Assembly (NCBI GenBank): GCA_963693085.1
Contig: OY856409.1
Span: 1,619,087,711 to 1,619,151,710, forward strand
Length of the DNA: 64,000 nt
Source of the DNA: Alisma plantago-aquatica
Lineage: Eukaryota; Streptophyta; Magnoliopsida; Alismatales; Alismataceae
Reading direction: 5' to 3'
This document shows, piece by piece, positions 35,030 through 46,970 of the stretch. The notes below the pieces were generated by a model that saw only the letters and a list, made by a program, of their open reading frames with translations, was not told where the DNA came from and did not search any database. Position 1 is the stretch's first letter, and every line of letters begins with the position of its first letter. Both the position numbers and the translations under genes were made by a program.

Positions 35030-35300
35030 TATTGAACCCTAACCCTAATTCAGGGCAATTCTAATTGAAAACCCTAATCCAGGGTAAGAGTGTAACCCTA
35101 ATTGAGGGTGATTCCATGAGAAAACCTAATTGAGGGTGATTCCATGTGAAACCCTAATTGAGGGTGATTCCATGTGAAGCCCTAATTGAGGGTGATTCCA
35201 TGTGAAACCCTAATTGAGGGAGATTCCATGAGAAACCCTAATTGAGGGTGATTCCATGTGAAACCCTAATTGAGGGTGATGCTATAAGAAACCCTAATTA
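35030..35300. repeat. telo-box minisatellite in giant 3' LTR
   Basis: About seven 28-base units with AAACCCTAATTGAGGG, the counterpart of 26930-27200. Confidence 0.88.
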
Positions 35301-36596
35301 GGATGAATAGTACACTTTAAAGTTTAGGCAATATGATGTGAAAACCTAATTAAGGTTGATGCTATATGCAATCCTAAGTCTAATGAAGTGTGATTCTAAG
35401 TGAAACCCCAAAGCCCTAATATAGGGTAAAGGTATGTGAAACTCTAATTGGAGTTATAATATATGAAGACCTGATCTTGTGCAATATGATGAGAAACCAG
35501 AACCCTGATGATAAAGTAGTGGGTGAAACCTCATGAAGGTGAAATATCTTAAATGATTGAGTATAGGCAACCTTATTGTAGGCAATGCCTTAACCTGAAA
35601 TGAGTCCATACCATTAAAGGTAGTTGGTCCATTCTTGTGTGTGATCTATGCACTTCATGATGAGAGTGAAAAGTTAATGGATGAAAGTATTAAGATGGGA
35701 AATACCTTAATACAAGATAAGCTGATAACTCAAGAAAGTTAGAGGTGATGAGGAAAGTGATATACCTTGATGAATTTCGAATCCAATCTAATTGGGTAAG
35801 AAACATATAGAGTGTGTTATGTAACTATTACAATGAAATGTAATGAGTTTGATGCACTTTGATAAGTATTGACTAATATACCTTGAGAATGGGGTAAAGC
35901 CTAATTAATGAGTATGATGTAATTATACCATGATGAGGATGAGAAATGAACTCATACCTTGAATTAATGATAATTAATACTATATGATGAGAGTAATGAT
36001 TTTGAGTATTTACTGATGATATCTTTGAATGCCTAGAGGTATGAAATAATGAATTAAGGGTTGGACAAGTAATATAATCATGAAACCTTAATTAATGAGT
36101 AATGGGAAACCCTAACCTTAATTTTGGGTATAAGGAATGAAAAACCTTATTTGATAGTAAACCCTAATCCTGGTAAAGGAACAATGGTGTTACTTTTGTA
36201 TCACATGATGTGATAAATGATTTGTATGACTGTAATCATGTCTAATAACCATGCAAATATTATGAGATGATGAACATAGCCAGTTTGAGCTATGACAATT
36301 ATATAACAAATGGTTGATTGATCTTATGTGCCTAAATGTTGTTGTTTCTTAGTAAAAGTAACAAATGTGCATGGACCTTATGAGTCATATGAATAAACTG
36401 TTTCCTGGAAAGAGGTGACGACACTTTATGGGCCTTGTGAGCCATGAGAAAGGTTGGTGCCTAGTGAGAGGTAACAAGATGTTTTAATGGGCTTGAGAAC
36501 CACATGAGTAAGTTGATACCTAGTGAGAGGTATCGAGATGAGTATGAAAGTCCCTTGTAAGGGATGATAAAGTTCATAATGAACCAATAGATTGCA

Positions 36597-37326
36597 CAGG
36601 TTTGGCACAGTCCAATACCTGGAATGAATGCACAGGATTGGTTAAATCCCAATACCTGGAATAATAACACAGGATTGGTTAAATCCCAATACCTGGAATA
36701 GCTGCACAGGATTGACATAGTTCAATACCTGGAATAATAAGACAAGATTGGTTAAATCCCAATACCTAGAATAGATGTACAGGATTGACATAGTTCAATA
36801 CCTAGAATAATAACATGGTATGGGTTGAATCCCAATACCTGGAATAATAACACATGATTGGTTAAATCCCAATACCTGGAATAGCTGCATAGGATTGATA
36901 TAGTTCAATACCTGGAATAATAAAACAGGATTGGTTAAATCCCAATACCTGGAATAGCTGCACAGGATTGACATAGTTCAATACCTGGAATAGTACCACA
37001 AGATTGGTTAAATCCCAATACCTAGAATAATAACACATGATTGGTTAAATCCCAATACCTGGAATAGCTGCACAGGATTGACATAGTTCAATACCTAGAA
37101 TAGCTGTACAAGATTGACATAGTTCAATACCAGGAATAGTGGCACAGGATTGGCATAGTCCAATACCTGGAATGGTTATATAAGATTGGCATAATCCAAT
37201 ACTTGAAACAATGACACAGGATTGGCACTAACCCAATGCATGTAATGATGACACAATATTGTTACTAATCCAATATCTGCATTGATGATACTGAATTGGT
37301 AATAACCCAATGCCTATATTGATGAT
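36597..37326. repeat. 36/37-base CCAAT-pair minisatellite in giant 3' LTR
   Basis: About 20 units of the same two types as in the 5' LTR. The seven-unit difference (about 250 bases) accounts for the length difference between the LTRs. Confidence 0.92.
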
Positions 37327-38150
37327 TTATGAGTACATGGTGGATATAATTTCTTACCTATTTAGCAGATTGGCTAGGGCCAACGGATTGAAACAAGAAT
37401 GTTTCATGGGTGACATATCAAGATGATGAATGTCACATGAAAAGTTTGAGATGATGGTATAATATCATGAATAAAAGATATACATGTTCTCCCTATTCTT
37501 TGATAAGAGAATAGATGAACTATTGTTCTATCTTAAAAAGTTACAATGCTTTAAGATGAGAATGCTTTAAACTGCTTATCCTCTGCCCAATTTTATATCA
37601 TTAAACTACAATAATAATGTTTCTGGCGGAGAGTTATATCTCTCGCTGGGGCAATTTTCAATTGTCTCACCCCCGTGGGATCCAACATTTTTTTAGGTGG
37701 ATGAGCACGGATGAGTTTGAGAACATCTTGTAGAGGAAGAACTTCAGCAGCAGTAGGGACAACAGTGATAGCTCATGTTGAGTGTACTGTCTGTCGAGTC
37801 TTGTAGATAGAAGTCCTATGTGTCATCTCTGCACTCTCAGGTCCTCGGAGTTGATAGTTAGTTCTTTTAATGAATCGTTTGAGATTTTGGCTTGATGCCT
37901 CAAAATTCTTAAGTTGTGTGTGTTTAGTTTTTAACAAGGAAGTGGACGTTGTAACCTTCGAGAAGAGATGGTGCAATTTACGTACTTATGAACCAGGATT
38001 TAAATGTAATACATTGGTTCTTGTTGAAAGAGTTTTCCTATGTATGTATCTCTTTGCAAAAAGTTTTAATTTTTAGTGATTTTCAGAAATTTTGCTGCTA
38101 ATAATACGCTTCCGCATTAGTTAATCTCATTTTGTGAGTTGGATGCAACA

Positions 38151-39184
38151 GATTAGTTGCCAAGAGAGTAACTCCTTACTCTCCTACCTATCTTCTCAGA
38201 TTAAGCAAGAAAGCATAAAACATGCATACATAGTGGTCAGTCATACATGAACGAAGTAAGAATCGATACTCAAAAGGTAGAAAGGCATGCATTTAATATT
38301 TAGAATGAACTATCATGTTCCATACATGTCAAGATATGGGAGTTACTCTCCCATGCCCAAGAATTCGGATCTACTCACTCATGGCTATGAAACACAAGTA
38401 AGAAGATGGAAATCTACAATTTTTCATGATAGAAACTAAGGTACAACTAGAGAATTCAAAATGAAAGAAGGAACAAGGAGAAACTCTAGCAAGTAGATGG
38501 AGTTTCAGCTCCGAATAGCTCCTCTCCAGCAACCTTCTCTCTTGAGTAGGTTGAAGTTGAACAGGGAAGCTCCAGCTACAACGATGAAAAAGAACAGAGA
38601 GGAAAGGAGGTCTTCTCTCGAATAACTGCCTTCCTCCCCAAATTCACCCTCTTCAGCTTCTCTCTATTCTCTGGTGCAAAAATGCTCCCAATGATCTGTG
38701 ATAACTGTCCTAAGGGAGGGAGAGTCATATTTGTCCCAACAAAATGTTCAAATTCAAATTCTATAGAAAACCGGTCCACTTATGATTTGTGGATTGATCC
38801 ACACGTCATGTGGATAAGTGCATCTTAGCAACAACTCAAGAGACCCAAACTTACGGCGTGTAATTTGGCAACACGCCGTAAGTCCGCATACCTGCCCAAA
38901 TTTCTCCAAAAGTGTCGTACATTATGTTTTTGAGAAACACGACGTGTGTCTTCCTTTGAGAGTTTTATCTAATGAGGCCTTACGGCGTGTGTAACAGTGT
39001 TACATGCCATAAGTCATGTTGTTTCTTCAATATTCAGTTCCAGTTGCATGACTCCAAGGGGAAATGCCCAATATACCCATTTGGGGGCATTTTCTTTTCA
39101 AAATAGAATGAAATTGAGTACCTATGCACCAACAAGCAGCCAAGAGTAAGTATACCTCGAATGCATGAAAATCAACATGAATAT
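38151..39184 (-). repeat. Athila-type LTR fragment, part 2 (leader, promoter and U3 side)
   Basis: Continues the LTR split at 24587. The part TCTACTCACTCATGGCTATG at 38371-38390 parallels ACTACTCACTCATGATG in the Athila1 3' LTR (near 40216). A motif pair CTTACGGCGTGT/ACACGCCGTAAG marks the U3 side (38849-39013). It ends with AATAT (39180-39184), the target duplication of Athila1, and resumes at 59542. Confidence 0.6.
38849..38883. repeat. perfect 13-base inverted repeat (hairpin)
   Basis: ACTTACGGCGTGT (38849-38861), nine-base loop, ACACGCCGTAAGT (38871-38883). A second, imperfect hairpin of the same word lies at about 38980-39013 (TTACGGCGTGTGTAAC with GTTACATGCCATAAG). Confidence 0.95.
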
Positions 39185-40542
39185 TGAGGTGGTTTATTAT
39201 CGCACTAACAAATTCACTAGGGGTTGAAATCCCAGAGTTTTTACTAAAACATTGTGCAATAATACCACCCGCAAGCAAACTGGTCTTATCGTAATATAGT
39301 TAAGGATCGAATCCCAAGGGACAATGTTTTTAAGAATCGTTGCTAGTCTAGTCTAGTTCAAGAAGGGTAATATTTAGAACAAAGGTTGATTTGTGGTTCA
39401 TTAAACTAAGTGCAGGAAAGTAAAGAGCAGAATTAAAGGTGATCTAGATTAATGATATGGAATCACTGGGGTGGTCCTGGGTTTCACCACCACTACTCAT
39501 GCAAACACATCCAATCACAAACATCTAGGCAATATCTAACTATCCAAATATAACTGTTGTGAACCCTCCTAGAGGGATGTTTAGGTCCGCGTAAGCATCA
39601 CCTTAGGAATTAGATGTCTCGTCACCATCTAGATCATGCACTTACGGTTATGAAGATATACATATCCAACTGAAGTTGTGGGCCCCCTATACAGGTGTTA
39701 GGCACACAGAAGCGTCACTGTGGGCTAGATAGCTCATCCCCTCACGGATCATACACTTACGACCTCAAGGAATCCCTTTCTATTTCTAGTCAGGGAGTCA
39801 ACCACGTTAATCGACAGGCAAGCAGACGATTAATCTACAAGCAAACATCGATGATTAACAACGAAGATACAGATATCCAACTGCAGTTGTGGCCCTTCTC
39901 GAGGGATGTTTAGGCCACAGAAGCGTCACCGTGGGCTAGATGGATCATCCCCTCATGGATCATATACTTACGACCTCAAGGAATCCCATTCTATTTCTAG
40001 TTTGGGAGTCAACCTCATTAATTGACATTCTACCCTACATATAGAAGATCTCGCAACATAGGGAAGAACAAGATAAAAGCAAGCATGTAATCAATCTACA
40101 AGCATTAATGATTAACAATGAAATGAAAAGTTATATACATTGCCATGGAATTTTTAATAAGAGAACATGCTTGCATGGGCAGCAGGGCTAGTCCCCGCAA
40201 CCCAGCAAAAAGGAACTACTCACTCATGATGTGCGAAACAAGAAGAACAAGAGAGAGGGAAGGTTCTGCCATGGGCATGATGCAGAAGGTAGTCACAGCT
40301 CGGTGAAGATGATCCGGTCTTCTACGTTGTGTCGGAGTAGATCTGGACTAGGAGGAAGAACCACCAAGGCAAACCAGGCAGATCTTCTTCTCCACCTTCT
40401 TTCTCATCTTGACCTCCTTACTCCCAACAAGAGGAGCAGCAGGCAAAGTGACAATGGCATGGATGTACGTGGGATCAAACCTATATTTAGGCAGCCTATC
40501 GGCGTTTCAGATCTGATGCCCCAAATGAGGACCCTGTTGGTC

Positions 40543-40551
40543 CTATTTATA
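40543..40551 (-). promoter_or_regulatory. TATA box of Athila1 3' LTR
   Basis: TATAAATAG on the minus strand, just downstream (in the element sense) of the CAAACGGT cluster. The 5' LTR has TATAAACAG at the same place (58435-58427). Confidence 0.7.
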
Positions 40552-40599
40552 GGTTTGGGTCTGGGTCTTGAATGGTTTGGACCTGCTAGTGATTTCTTC

Positions 40600-41430
40600 A
40601 TGGTCTTGAGTTTAAATGTCTTGGAGACCGTTTAGTTTTCTAACGTTTTGAGGACTCTTTTCCAAATGGTCTTGGAGACCGTTTAATGGCCAAAAGGTCT
40701 TATATTAACTTTCCTCCAAATGGTTCTGGCTTCTATCGGTTTGCTACATCCTAATGGTCTCGTGTGCTCACGGTTCCTTCTCCAATCAGTCATGGGGTCT
40801 TCACTTGCTGGTGAGTAACGATCGTCCAAACGGTCTTTGAAAGCATCCACTGGCCAAATGATCTTGAAGACCATTTGCCACCACACGGTCTGTGGTCTGC
40901 ACTGATCGCAGCCTCGTGTGGTCTTCACGATCTCTATTCCAACCGGTCTTGTGTTCAGTCGATCCAAACGATCTCGTGGATCGATGACTTCCAATCGATT
41001 TGGAGATTGATCACTGCTTGACGGTTTGTGCCTCTCACAGTCTCACTCATCCGAATAGTGTCGCAGTCTACTTGTCAAACGGTCTCGAGACCGTGCACCG
41101 CCAAACGGTCTTGAGGATCGTCTATCATCAAATGGTTTCGGAGGATCAAACGGTCCTGGGATCTCCACAGTCCTGTCTAATCAATTTTGGAGATTGATTA
41201 TGCTTTCACAGTCTTGCTGTCTAATCGGTTTTGGGGGTTGATCGCCCAAATGGTTTGGAGACCATTTGCTTCTCACAATTTAAGGACTGTTTGGGCTTGC
41301 AATGTCTCTAGACCGTTTGCTGGTAGCGAGGAGGACCGTATAGGTGAAACCATTTGGAGAAAGAAGAGCAAACCGTATGGATGCAAACTGAATGGACCAA
41401 GTCCATTTGGTCAAGACCGTGGCTGAGAGG
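40600..41430. repeat. CAAACGGT/ACCGTTTG cluster, Athila1 3' LTR U3
   Basis: Words such as CCAAACGGTCTTGAGG, TCAAACGGTCTCGAGACCG, AGACCGTTTGC and decayed AAATGGT forms recur about every 30-60 bases in both orientations across the U3. Confidence 0.88.
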
Positions 41431-41643
41431 ATCTTGAGTGAATGTGAGTTCCATTTGATGGTTGAACCTCACCTTGACCTGCATGATCTGCATGAAATTC
41501 ATATAAAACTAGTTAATAACTTGATAATCTAATCAACCAAGAAAAATTGCACATTGTAAGATTTAAGGAGATGAAATCGAATGTATTGAGTCGAATTGGG
41601 CCCAAAATGGTGATTGAAAATCATGATAAATTTGGATTCAACA

Positions 41644-41658
41644 GAACCCCAAACTTAA
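41644..41658 (-). promoter_or_regulatory. Athila1 polypurine tract
   Basis: The minus strand reads TTAAGTTTGGGGTTC before the LTR start, preceded by CTCGAGGATGAGCAACATT. Typical of Athila. Confidence 0.88.
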
Positions 41659-42225
41659 ATGTTGCTCATCCTCGAGTAACACGAAACTTGAAACAATCAC
41701 CAAATGAATACTTTCAACTCATGTGGTTGCCTCCTCTTCACATCACGATTGTTTCCTTTCTGCTCAGTATAACTAAGCATCTCAACTTCCTGAGATCACT
41801 GAACACATCTTACCATATCTTCATTCCTGAGTTTGTTTTCCAACCTCACTTCCTCCTCAATTTTTCCAACAATATGAATTTCTAAGAGTTTTGTAAGAGT
41901 CTATAGATACCCGCAGAACAACAAGTGTGCACCTGATCTGACATTGGTGTATTTCAGGATAGTGGAGGCATTCATTGTGCCTTTAGGTAGAAAAGGGAGT
42001 GAATGGTGGTATGGAAGGAAGAAATAAATCTCTCCTCTATTCGACTTGAGATTTTTATTTTAGATTGCAATTTCATTGATTGCATTTTTGTGTGCAAATC
42101 TCTCCTATATTCGACTCGAGATTGCATTTTCTTTTTGTGTGCACATTGGCATCTTTTCTTGGCGGTACACCCCTTTTTATTAGCGAGGGGTATGGAAGAA
42201 GAGGATATAGAGGGAGGTGGTGTGC

Positions 42226-42237
42226 CACCCCAAACTT
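42226..42237 (-). promoter_or_regulatory. second PPT-like tract of Athila1
   Basis: AAGTTTGGGGTG on the minus strand, followed by GCACACCACCTCCC. The counterpart in Athila2 is 60804-60815, followed by ACATACCCCCTCCC. Confidence 0.55.
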
Positions 42238-42821
42238 AGGGTTTGGCACTATTTTGGCTTTTTTTTTTCTTTTTTATGGACAGAGGGGTACGAAGATGAT
42301 AGAAGAAGTGTAGAAGAGAGTTTAGATCAGAATGCAACTTGATTTACAATTTAGTGCACTGGGTGGTTCTCTTTATCATACTCTTCTCAAATAATGACTT
42401 GATGAGGATCCAGTGGAGATTCCATGTTATTGTTCCACTTATCAGTTAGGAAGCACGATGTGTTTGATCTCTATCAGTTCGACAAACATTTGCCATTTTT
42501 GCAGAAGGATCATGATGTTAGGATTCATAATCTTCATAAGATTATTTCAATCAATAGGCAGTTTTCAGAAAATTGGCCTTTTGAGGATCTGCTTTGAATA
42601 GGGAGGGTATAATGATGCAAAGAAAAGCATGGAGAGAAAAACCAACTATTTAGGTAATGGCTATTATTGAAATGAAATGCGTCAAAGCTTCATCAAGTTT
42701 CTGTTCAATTTCTTTGAAAACTTAAAATTTTTGAAAATTTTGATCAAAATTGCAACGATGAAATCTTAAGTCTGAAATGGATGGGTGTAGGTGGAAAGTG
42801 AAATACGTACCACCAACCCTC

Positions 42822-42833
42822 CACCCCAAACTT
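42822..42833 (-). promoter_or_regulatory. first PPT-like tract of Athila1
   Basis: AAGTTTGGGGTG on the minus strand, in the context GCAAATTTCTAAG...GGAGGGTTGGTGGTACGT. The counterpart in Athila2 is 60240-60251 with nearly the same flanks. Confidence 0.55.
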
Positions 42834-43203
42834 AGAAATTTGCTCATCCTGAGCAAACTCTAAATCTGAGATGAAGGGGAAAATTCATGATGGTTGGATG
42901 GAAAAATGTGGTTGTGTTCCAATCAGTATGCGTCCTCCATCTGAAAATAAAAAATGAAGACAAATCAAAACTTAAGATAACATCTTGTGATGCAATTTTT
43001 ATTTAGTGTATAATTATATAAAAAGTAGAACAAAATTAAGAAAAATTTCTAAATCAAATTTAAAAGTAAAAATGAAATTATTGATCAGGTTGCCTCCCGA
43101 CAAGCACCTTTGTTTTACGTCGATGGCTCAACGTGAGTCCTTCAATTTTCTGGTGAATACGTTGGATTGGTAAGATCCATCATTGCTTCGGTGCCTATGT
43201 CGG

Positions 43204-43898
43204 CTAAGGTGAAATATCTCTTCGTTGGTCGTTAGCCACAAATTCTCTTGACCGTTCATTCCATAATACGAAAGCACCATGCGGGTAGATGTTCTTGACA
43301 ATGTAAGGTCTAGACCAGTGAGAATAGAGTTTTCCTGGGAATAGCCTCAGTCTGGAGTTGAATAGTAGAACTTGGTCTCCCACTTGAATGTATTTTCTTT
43401 TGAGATGACCATCGTGCCAAAGTTTGGTGTGTTCTTTGTAGATTTGTGAATTCTCATAAGTTGTCATCCGGAGTTCTTCCACCTCTTGAAATTGCAGAGT
43501 CCTGGCTTCACCTGCTTTCTTCATGTCAAAATTTAGTTGTTTGATTGCCCACCATGCTTTGTGTTTGAGTTCTATAGGCAGGTGGCATGTCTTTCCATAG
43601 ATTAAACAAAATGGTGTAGTTCTGAGAGGAGACTTACAAGCAGTGCGGTAGGCCCACAAGGTGTCATTGATTTTCACTAACCAATCTTTTTGGTTGCGAC
43701 CTACTTTCTTTTCCAAGATAGAGTTGAGTTGATAGTTAGAGACCTCTACCTGCCCACTTGTCTGGGGATGGTAGGGTGAGGCTACCTTGTGTGTTACACC
43801 ATATTTCCTCAGCAAGGCTTCAAAACTTCTTTCTAGAAAATGAGAGCCTCCGTCGGATATCACGGTTCGTGGGATTCTGAAACGGGGAAAAATAATAT
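43204..43898 (-). pseudogene. Athila1 integrase, C-terminal part (after insertion)
   Basis: The integrase resumes on the minus strand directly at the insertion point with IIFPRFRIPRTVISDGGSHFLERSFEALLRKYGVTHKVASPYHPQTSGQVEVSN, which holds the second catalytic aspartate (SDGG) and the catalytic glutamate (QVEVSN). LHKRKY-type C-terminal blocks follow (HDGHLKRKYIQVGDQVLLFNSRLRLFPGKLYSHWSRPYIVKNIYPHGAF). The open frame reaches upstream into the inserted LTR to 43965, but those first residues belong to the insertion. Uninterrupted by stops to 43204. Confidence 0.93.
43894..43898. repeat. left AATAT duplication of the nested element
   Basis: AATAT before TGTGACGTCC, matched by AATAT at 52004-52008 after ...GGTCATCACA. 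Confidence 0.95.
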
Positions 43899-46800
43899 TG
43901 TGACGTCCCCGGATTTTGGCTTCTCCAAACCCTATTGGGAATGAGAGCCCATAATCCGAAGACATCAGACAATCATATCAGAAAGCGATGCGGAAGCATA
44001 ATACGCATACTCGAACGTACAACCATAACATTTCTCAACAATCGACATGAATATTAATTATAGCATGAACTGTTACAGATTACATTTACACATTGAATAT
44101 AAAATTTTACATAAGTCTATGAACATGTATGCTAACAGGATCTTAGACAATAGGTACAACCTGTACAACTTGCTCACATCCTATTCTTTTATCCCATTCT
44201 AGCTCTGAACCTAGAAAATACGAGAAACAAAATCATCAACAAAAGTTGGTACGTGGAATTAAAGAGCTATACTATGCTGGCATATTGATAATACTTGAAA
44301 AAGAAGAAAGAGAGAAAGAAACATTATTTAATGGTAGAAAATCAGGTAAACCCAAGTTATTAACCATATTTCAATGGACATGTATTACTATGGTGGACTT
44401 AGCACAAATATAAATTATTGGGCCCTATCCCAGCGTACCTTGTACCATTAGGGATCTCCCCGCGTACCTTGTACCATTAGGGAGGTGCTAGTCAACATTA
44501 ATACTTTCCCTCTCTAATAGGGAGATTAATGAACCATCAGTAACTACATTCCATTTTCTTTCTTTAGTGTTCTTATTGTTCAAGGCGGAAATGACAATAC
44601 ATATAGATCTACATCCAACAATGTATTTCAAATACAAGCAAGCAAGTACATATATTTAACATCCAGCAAAACTAGTCATATAATTATATCCACGTACCTG
44701 AGTTCAGAGATTCCTATTTACATTCTGGATCATCTACATATCTGGTCTTCACCTGGTTAATAACAAAATCATATACTAGCATCAGATTTTGATCATCTTA
44801 ACCCTAGTCGTGTTCATTTTAGGGTTTACGTAGATCATTATGTTATTCTCATGATTATTTATATTCTTACCTTATATTTATCTTGTTGATGTCATTTTCC
44901 AGATTATGATTCATTATCTGAATATTAGGTTCCATATCCTTTTTGGTGTACATATTAACCCTAGTTTATATACATTATTCAAGTTAGTGTTACAACCCAT
45001 GTATCAAGGTTCATCTTCTTACAACATGAATTCCGTGTACAAAACTGGTCTCATATTTACATATTATCCTTCAGTTACAGATATGAGAATGTTCTGTGAA
45101 TTTCATCATTTATTGAGCATATATATATTTATTGCATTTTATTAGGGTTATTAGCCCTAATTAGACATATTTAGCAAATTACATGATTTCATATATCAAC
45201 GTCATAATATTTGACATCATATCGATTCTATATCATGTTATAGAGTTACTAGTAAATTATCATAATTTTAGGCCATCGTTTGCTATTTATTATCCATAAA
45301 ACAAGTATAACGCATCTTGCATGATATCACTATGATTAGTTCATTAAAAGCCATATATTATGCTTTCATATTACTCTATGCATTTTTCTGAACAGTTTGG
45401 TATATTATATGTATTTTTCTGATACTCAAACTAATTTCTATGAATTATCGAAGTTCTGAGTATTTCAGATTAATTACCTTCATTGGGCCAATCGCGTGAT
45501 GCCACTTGGCTGGGGAGGCTGGCGTGGATCCTTCGCTTGGCCTGCTGGGGTCCGGCCGGTTCGTTGGTTGATCCGGTCTGGTTTAACGTTCTATTCTCCT
45601 GTTCGTGAGAACACAGACGGCGTAGCATCTTCTTCCGCTACGCAGCTGCCGCCGCCGGGGATGCCCCACCGGCAAAAGGTCCTTGCCTCCTCCTGTTCTT
45701 CCATCAACCGTGAATGCCTCTCCCGACCTGGATCTGTGGGAAAGCTGACATGGATGGAGCAGGCCCTCTCTGGTCGAGATGCGTAGATTCCCAGATCATT
45801 CACCCCTAAGGTTGGGAACGACAAGGACTTCAGAGCACCTTGCGTCTGCTCTTCCTGCTTTCAACACCGGGATCTGGGCTCTTATCTGGGGAGGGATCCA
45901 TGGAGCCATGCTTCTCCTTGATTGCCAATCCTCCATTGAAACCATCTCAAGCTACGTAAAAGCCAAAAGACGTCCATTGGCACCTCCAGTCTCCTTATTC
46001 TCAGGTCTGTCTGCCGCCAGAAAGGAGAGACTTGGCTTGGGACGGCCACAGATTCTGCCTCCTCGTGCTTCCATGAAACTTTGCTTCGTGGTCTGCCCTC
46101 CATGGTAGTTATTCTCTCCGTGTGGCTCCTCCTCGCTTGACAGCAGCTCTACACCATGCCGCCTGTTGGTTCTCATCAGTTGATGTCATGGCAGAGTGAA
46201 AGGGGGATCCTCTCCCTCGAATGAGAAGTGAGAAGGATGAAGGAATGCTAGCGAGAGGGGGAATTGAGTTGTCAGGTATTATGTTGATCAACGCAAAACA
46301 TAACAAATTCCGTTGAATATGCAGGGACGTGGCGATGACTACTTCCTCAAGTTAATGCCTATGGTAAGAGCTATGAGTGGGGTACGGCCTCCGTCTATCT
46401 CTAGATTTCACCCAAAATAATATCAGAAGACATCCAAAGGCTCCTCTAAAGTCGGTAGATCAAACCAATCACTCCGGATCTAGTATAACAAACGCAAGCA
46501 ACGTGGACACTATTGGCTAGGTTTGTTTCCATTAGCTCCATAAGTCTCGCAGCTTGATAGATGAGAAAAAGTTTTGGCCACATCGTAGCCAATTCACATT
46601 CAAAGGCCACATGAACATACAAAAACCAAAACTTATTATAATTATATTTAACCATCGATCCCATGCTCAAACATTTGATGAATTTTCTTATTTTTCTTTG
46701 AACCTTATAACTTTGAACAACGATTCCCCATAGAGAAGTTCACTCAAACTCCATTGTTCAACCCTTCGAATCAGTTACCCCATAGGGGTACATATCTAAG

Positions 46801-46955
46801 GAATTTTAACTTACATATACAAAAATCGATCTCTAAGATCATCAACACAAGCTCAAATAGCTTAATTTAACATTATACACATCATGATACATAAATGGAC
46901 CATTGGTTCCATGTTCGATATTGGGTATGAAACTCCTGAAACCAGGGTCATCACA
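43899..46955 (-). repeat. LARD-like element 3' LTR
   Basis: Minus-strand start TGTGATGACCC at 46955, end GACGTCACA at 43899. A GC-rich core lies at 45480-46120; open frames there on both strands repeat in the other LTR and show no known domain. Confidence 0.93.
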
Positions 46956-46970
46956 TTCACCCCACCTTGT
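46956..46970 (-). promoter_or_regulatory. polypurine tract of the LARD-like element
   Basis: The minus strand reads AAGGTGGGGTGAA directly before the LTR start TGTGATGACCC. Confidence 0.75.

Larger units (their letters stand above)
24588..38150 (+). mobile_element. giant-LTR chromovirus derivative, gag-only
   Basis: Two direct repeats of 5721 and 5524 bases, both TGTAACATCTCTGAC...GGATGCAACA, flank a 2318-base interior with a Met-tRNA primer-binding site, a Tekay-type gag and a Tekay-type end (polypurine tract after a degraded GAGGATGAAATCC block). Protease, RT, RNase H and integrase are absent. Five of the first 110 LTR bases differ between copies. Flanks are GAATA/GATTA. With most of the length in LTRs it resembles a large retrotransposon derivative that would need pol from a relative. 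Confidence 0.93.
32627..38150 (+). repeat. giant 3' LTR (5524 bp)
   Basis: Same architecture as the 5' LTR, about 200 bases shorter, mainly because its CCAAT-pair minisatellite has about 20 units instead of 27. Contains the CAAACGGT cluster (34010-34660), telo-box array (35030-35300) and minisatellite (36597-37326). Ends GGATGCAACA. Confidence 0.92.
39185..41643 (-). repeat. Athila1 3' LTR
   Basis: On the minus strand it starts TGTTGAATCC at 41643 and ends ACCACCTCA at 39185. Motif-rich U3 spans 41640-40560, a TATA box lies at 40551-40543, then a leader-like R/U5. The plus-strand landmark ATCGAATCCCAAGGGACAA (39307-39325) is the U5 signature shared with the 5' LTR. Confidence 0.93.
41659..43203 (-). 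other. Athila1 region between integrase and 3' LTR, with two extra PPT-like tracts
   Basis: No long reading frame survives, so the extra ORF some Athila copies have here is missing. Two tracts reading AAGTTTGGGGTG on the minus strand lie at 42833-42822 and 42237-42226, in addition to the true polypurine tract. Plus-strand Athila2 has the same three-tract layout (60240, 60804, 61308). The integrase tail (CTTGTCGGGAGGCAACC, about 43105-43085) closes the coding part, and TTTTTTATTTTCAG (minus, near 42950) resembles a splice acceptor. Confidence 0.7.

Noticed and set aside
45496..46306. Overlapping frames on both strands, repeated at 50544-51354, that could look like a duplicated gene pair
   Set aside because: Both copies lie at the same place in the two LTRs of the LARD-like element, in its GC-rich core. 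No domain is seen and both strands are open at once.
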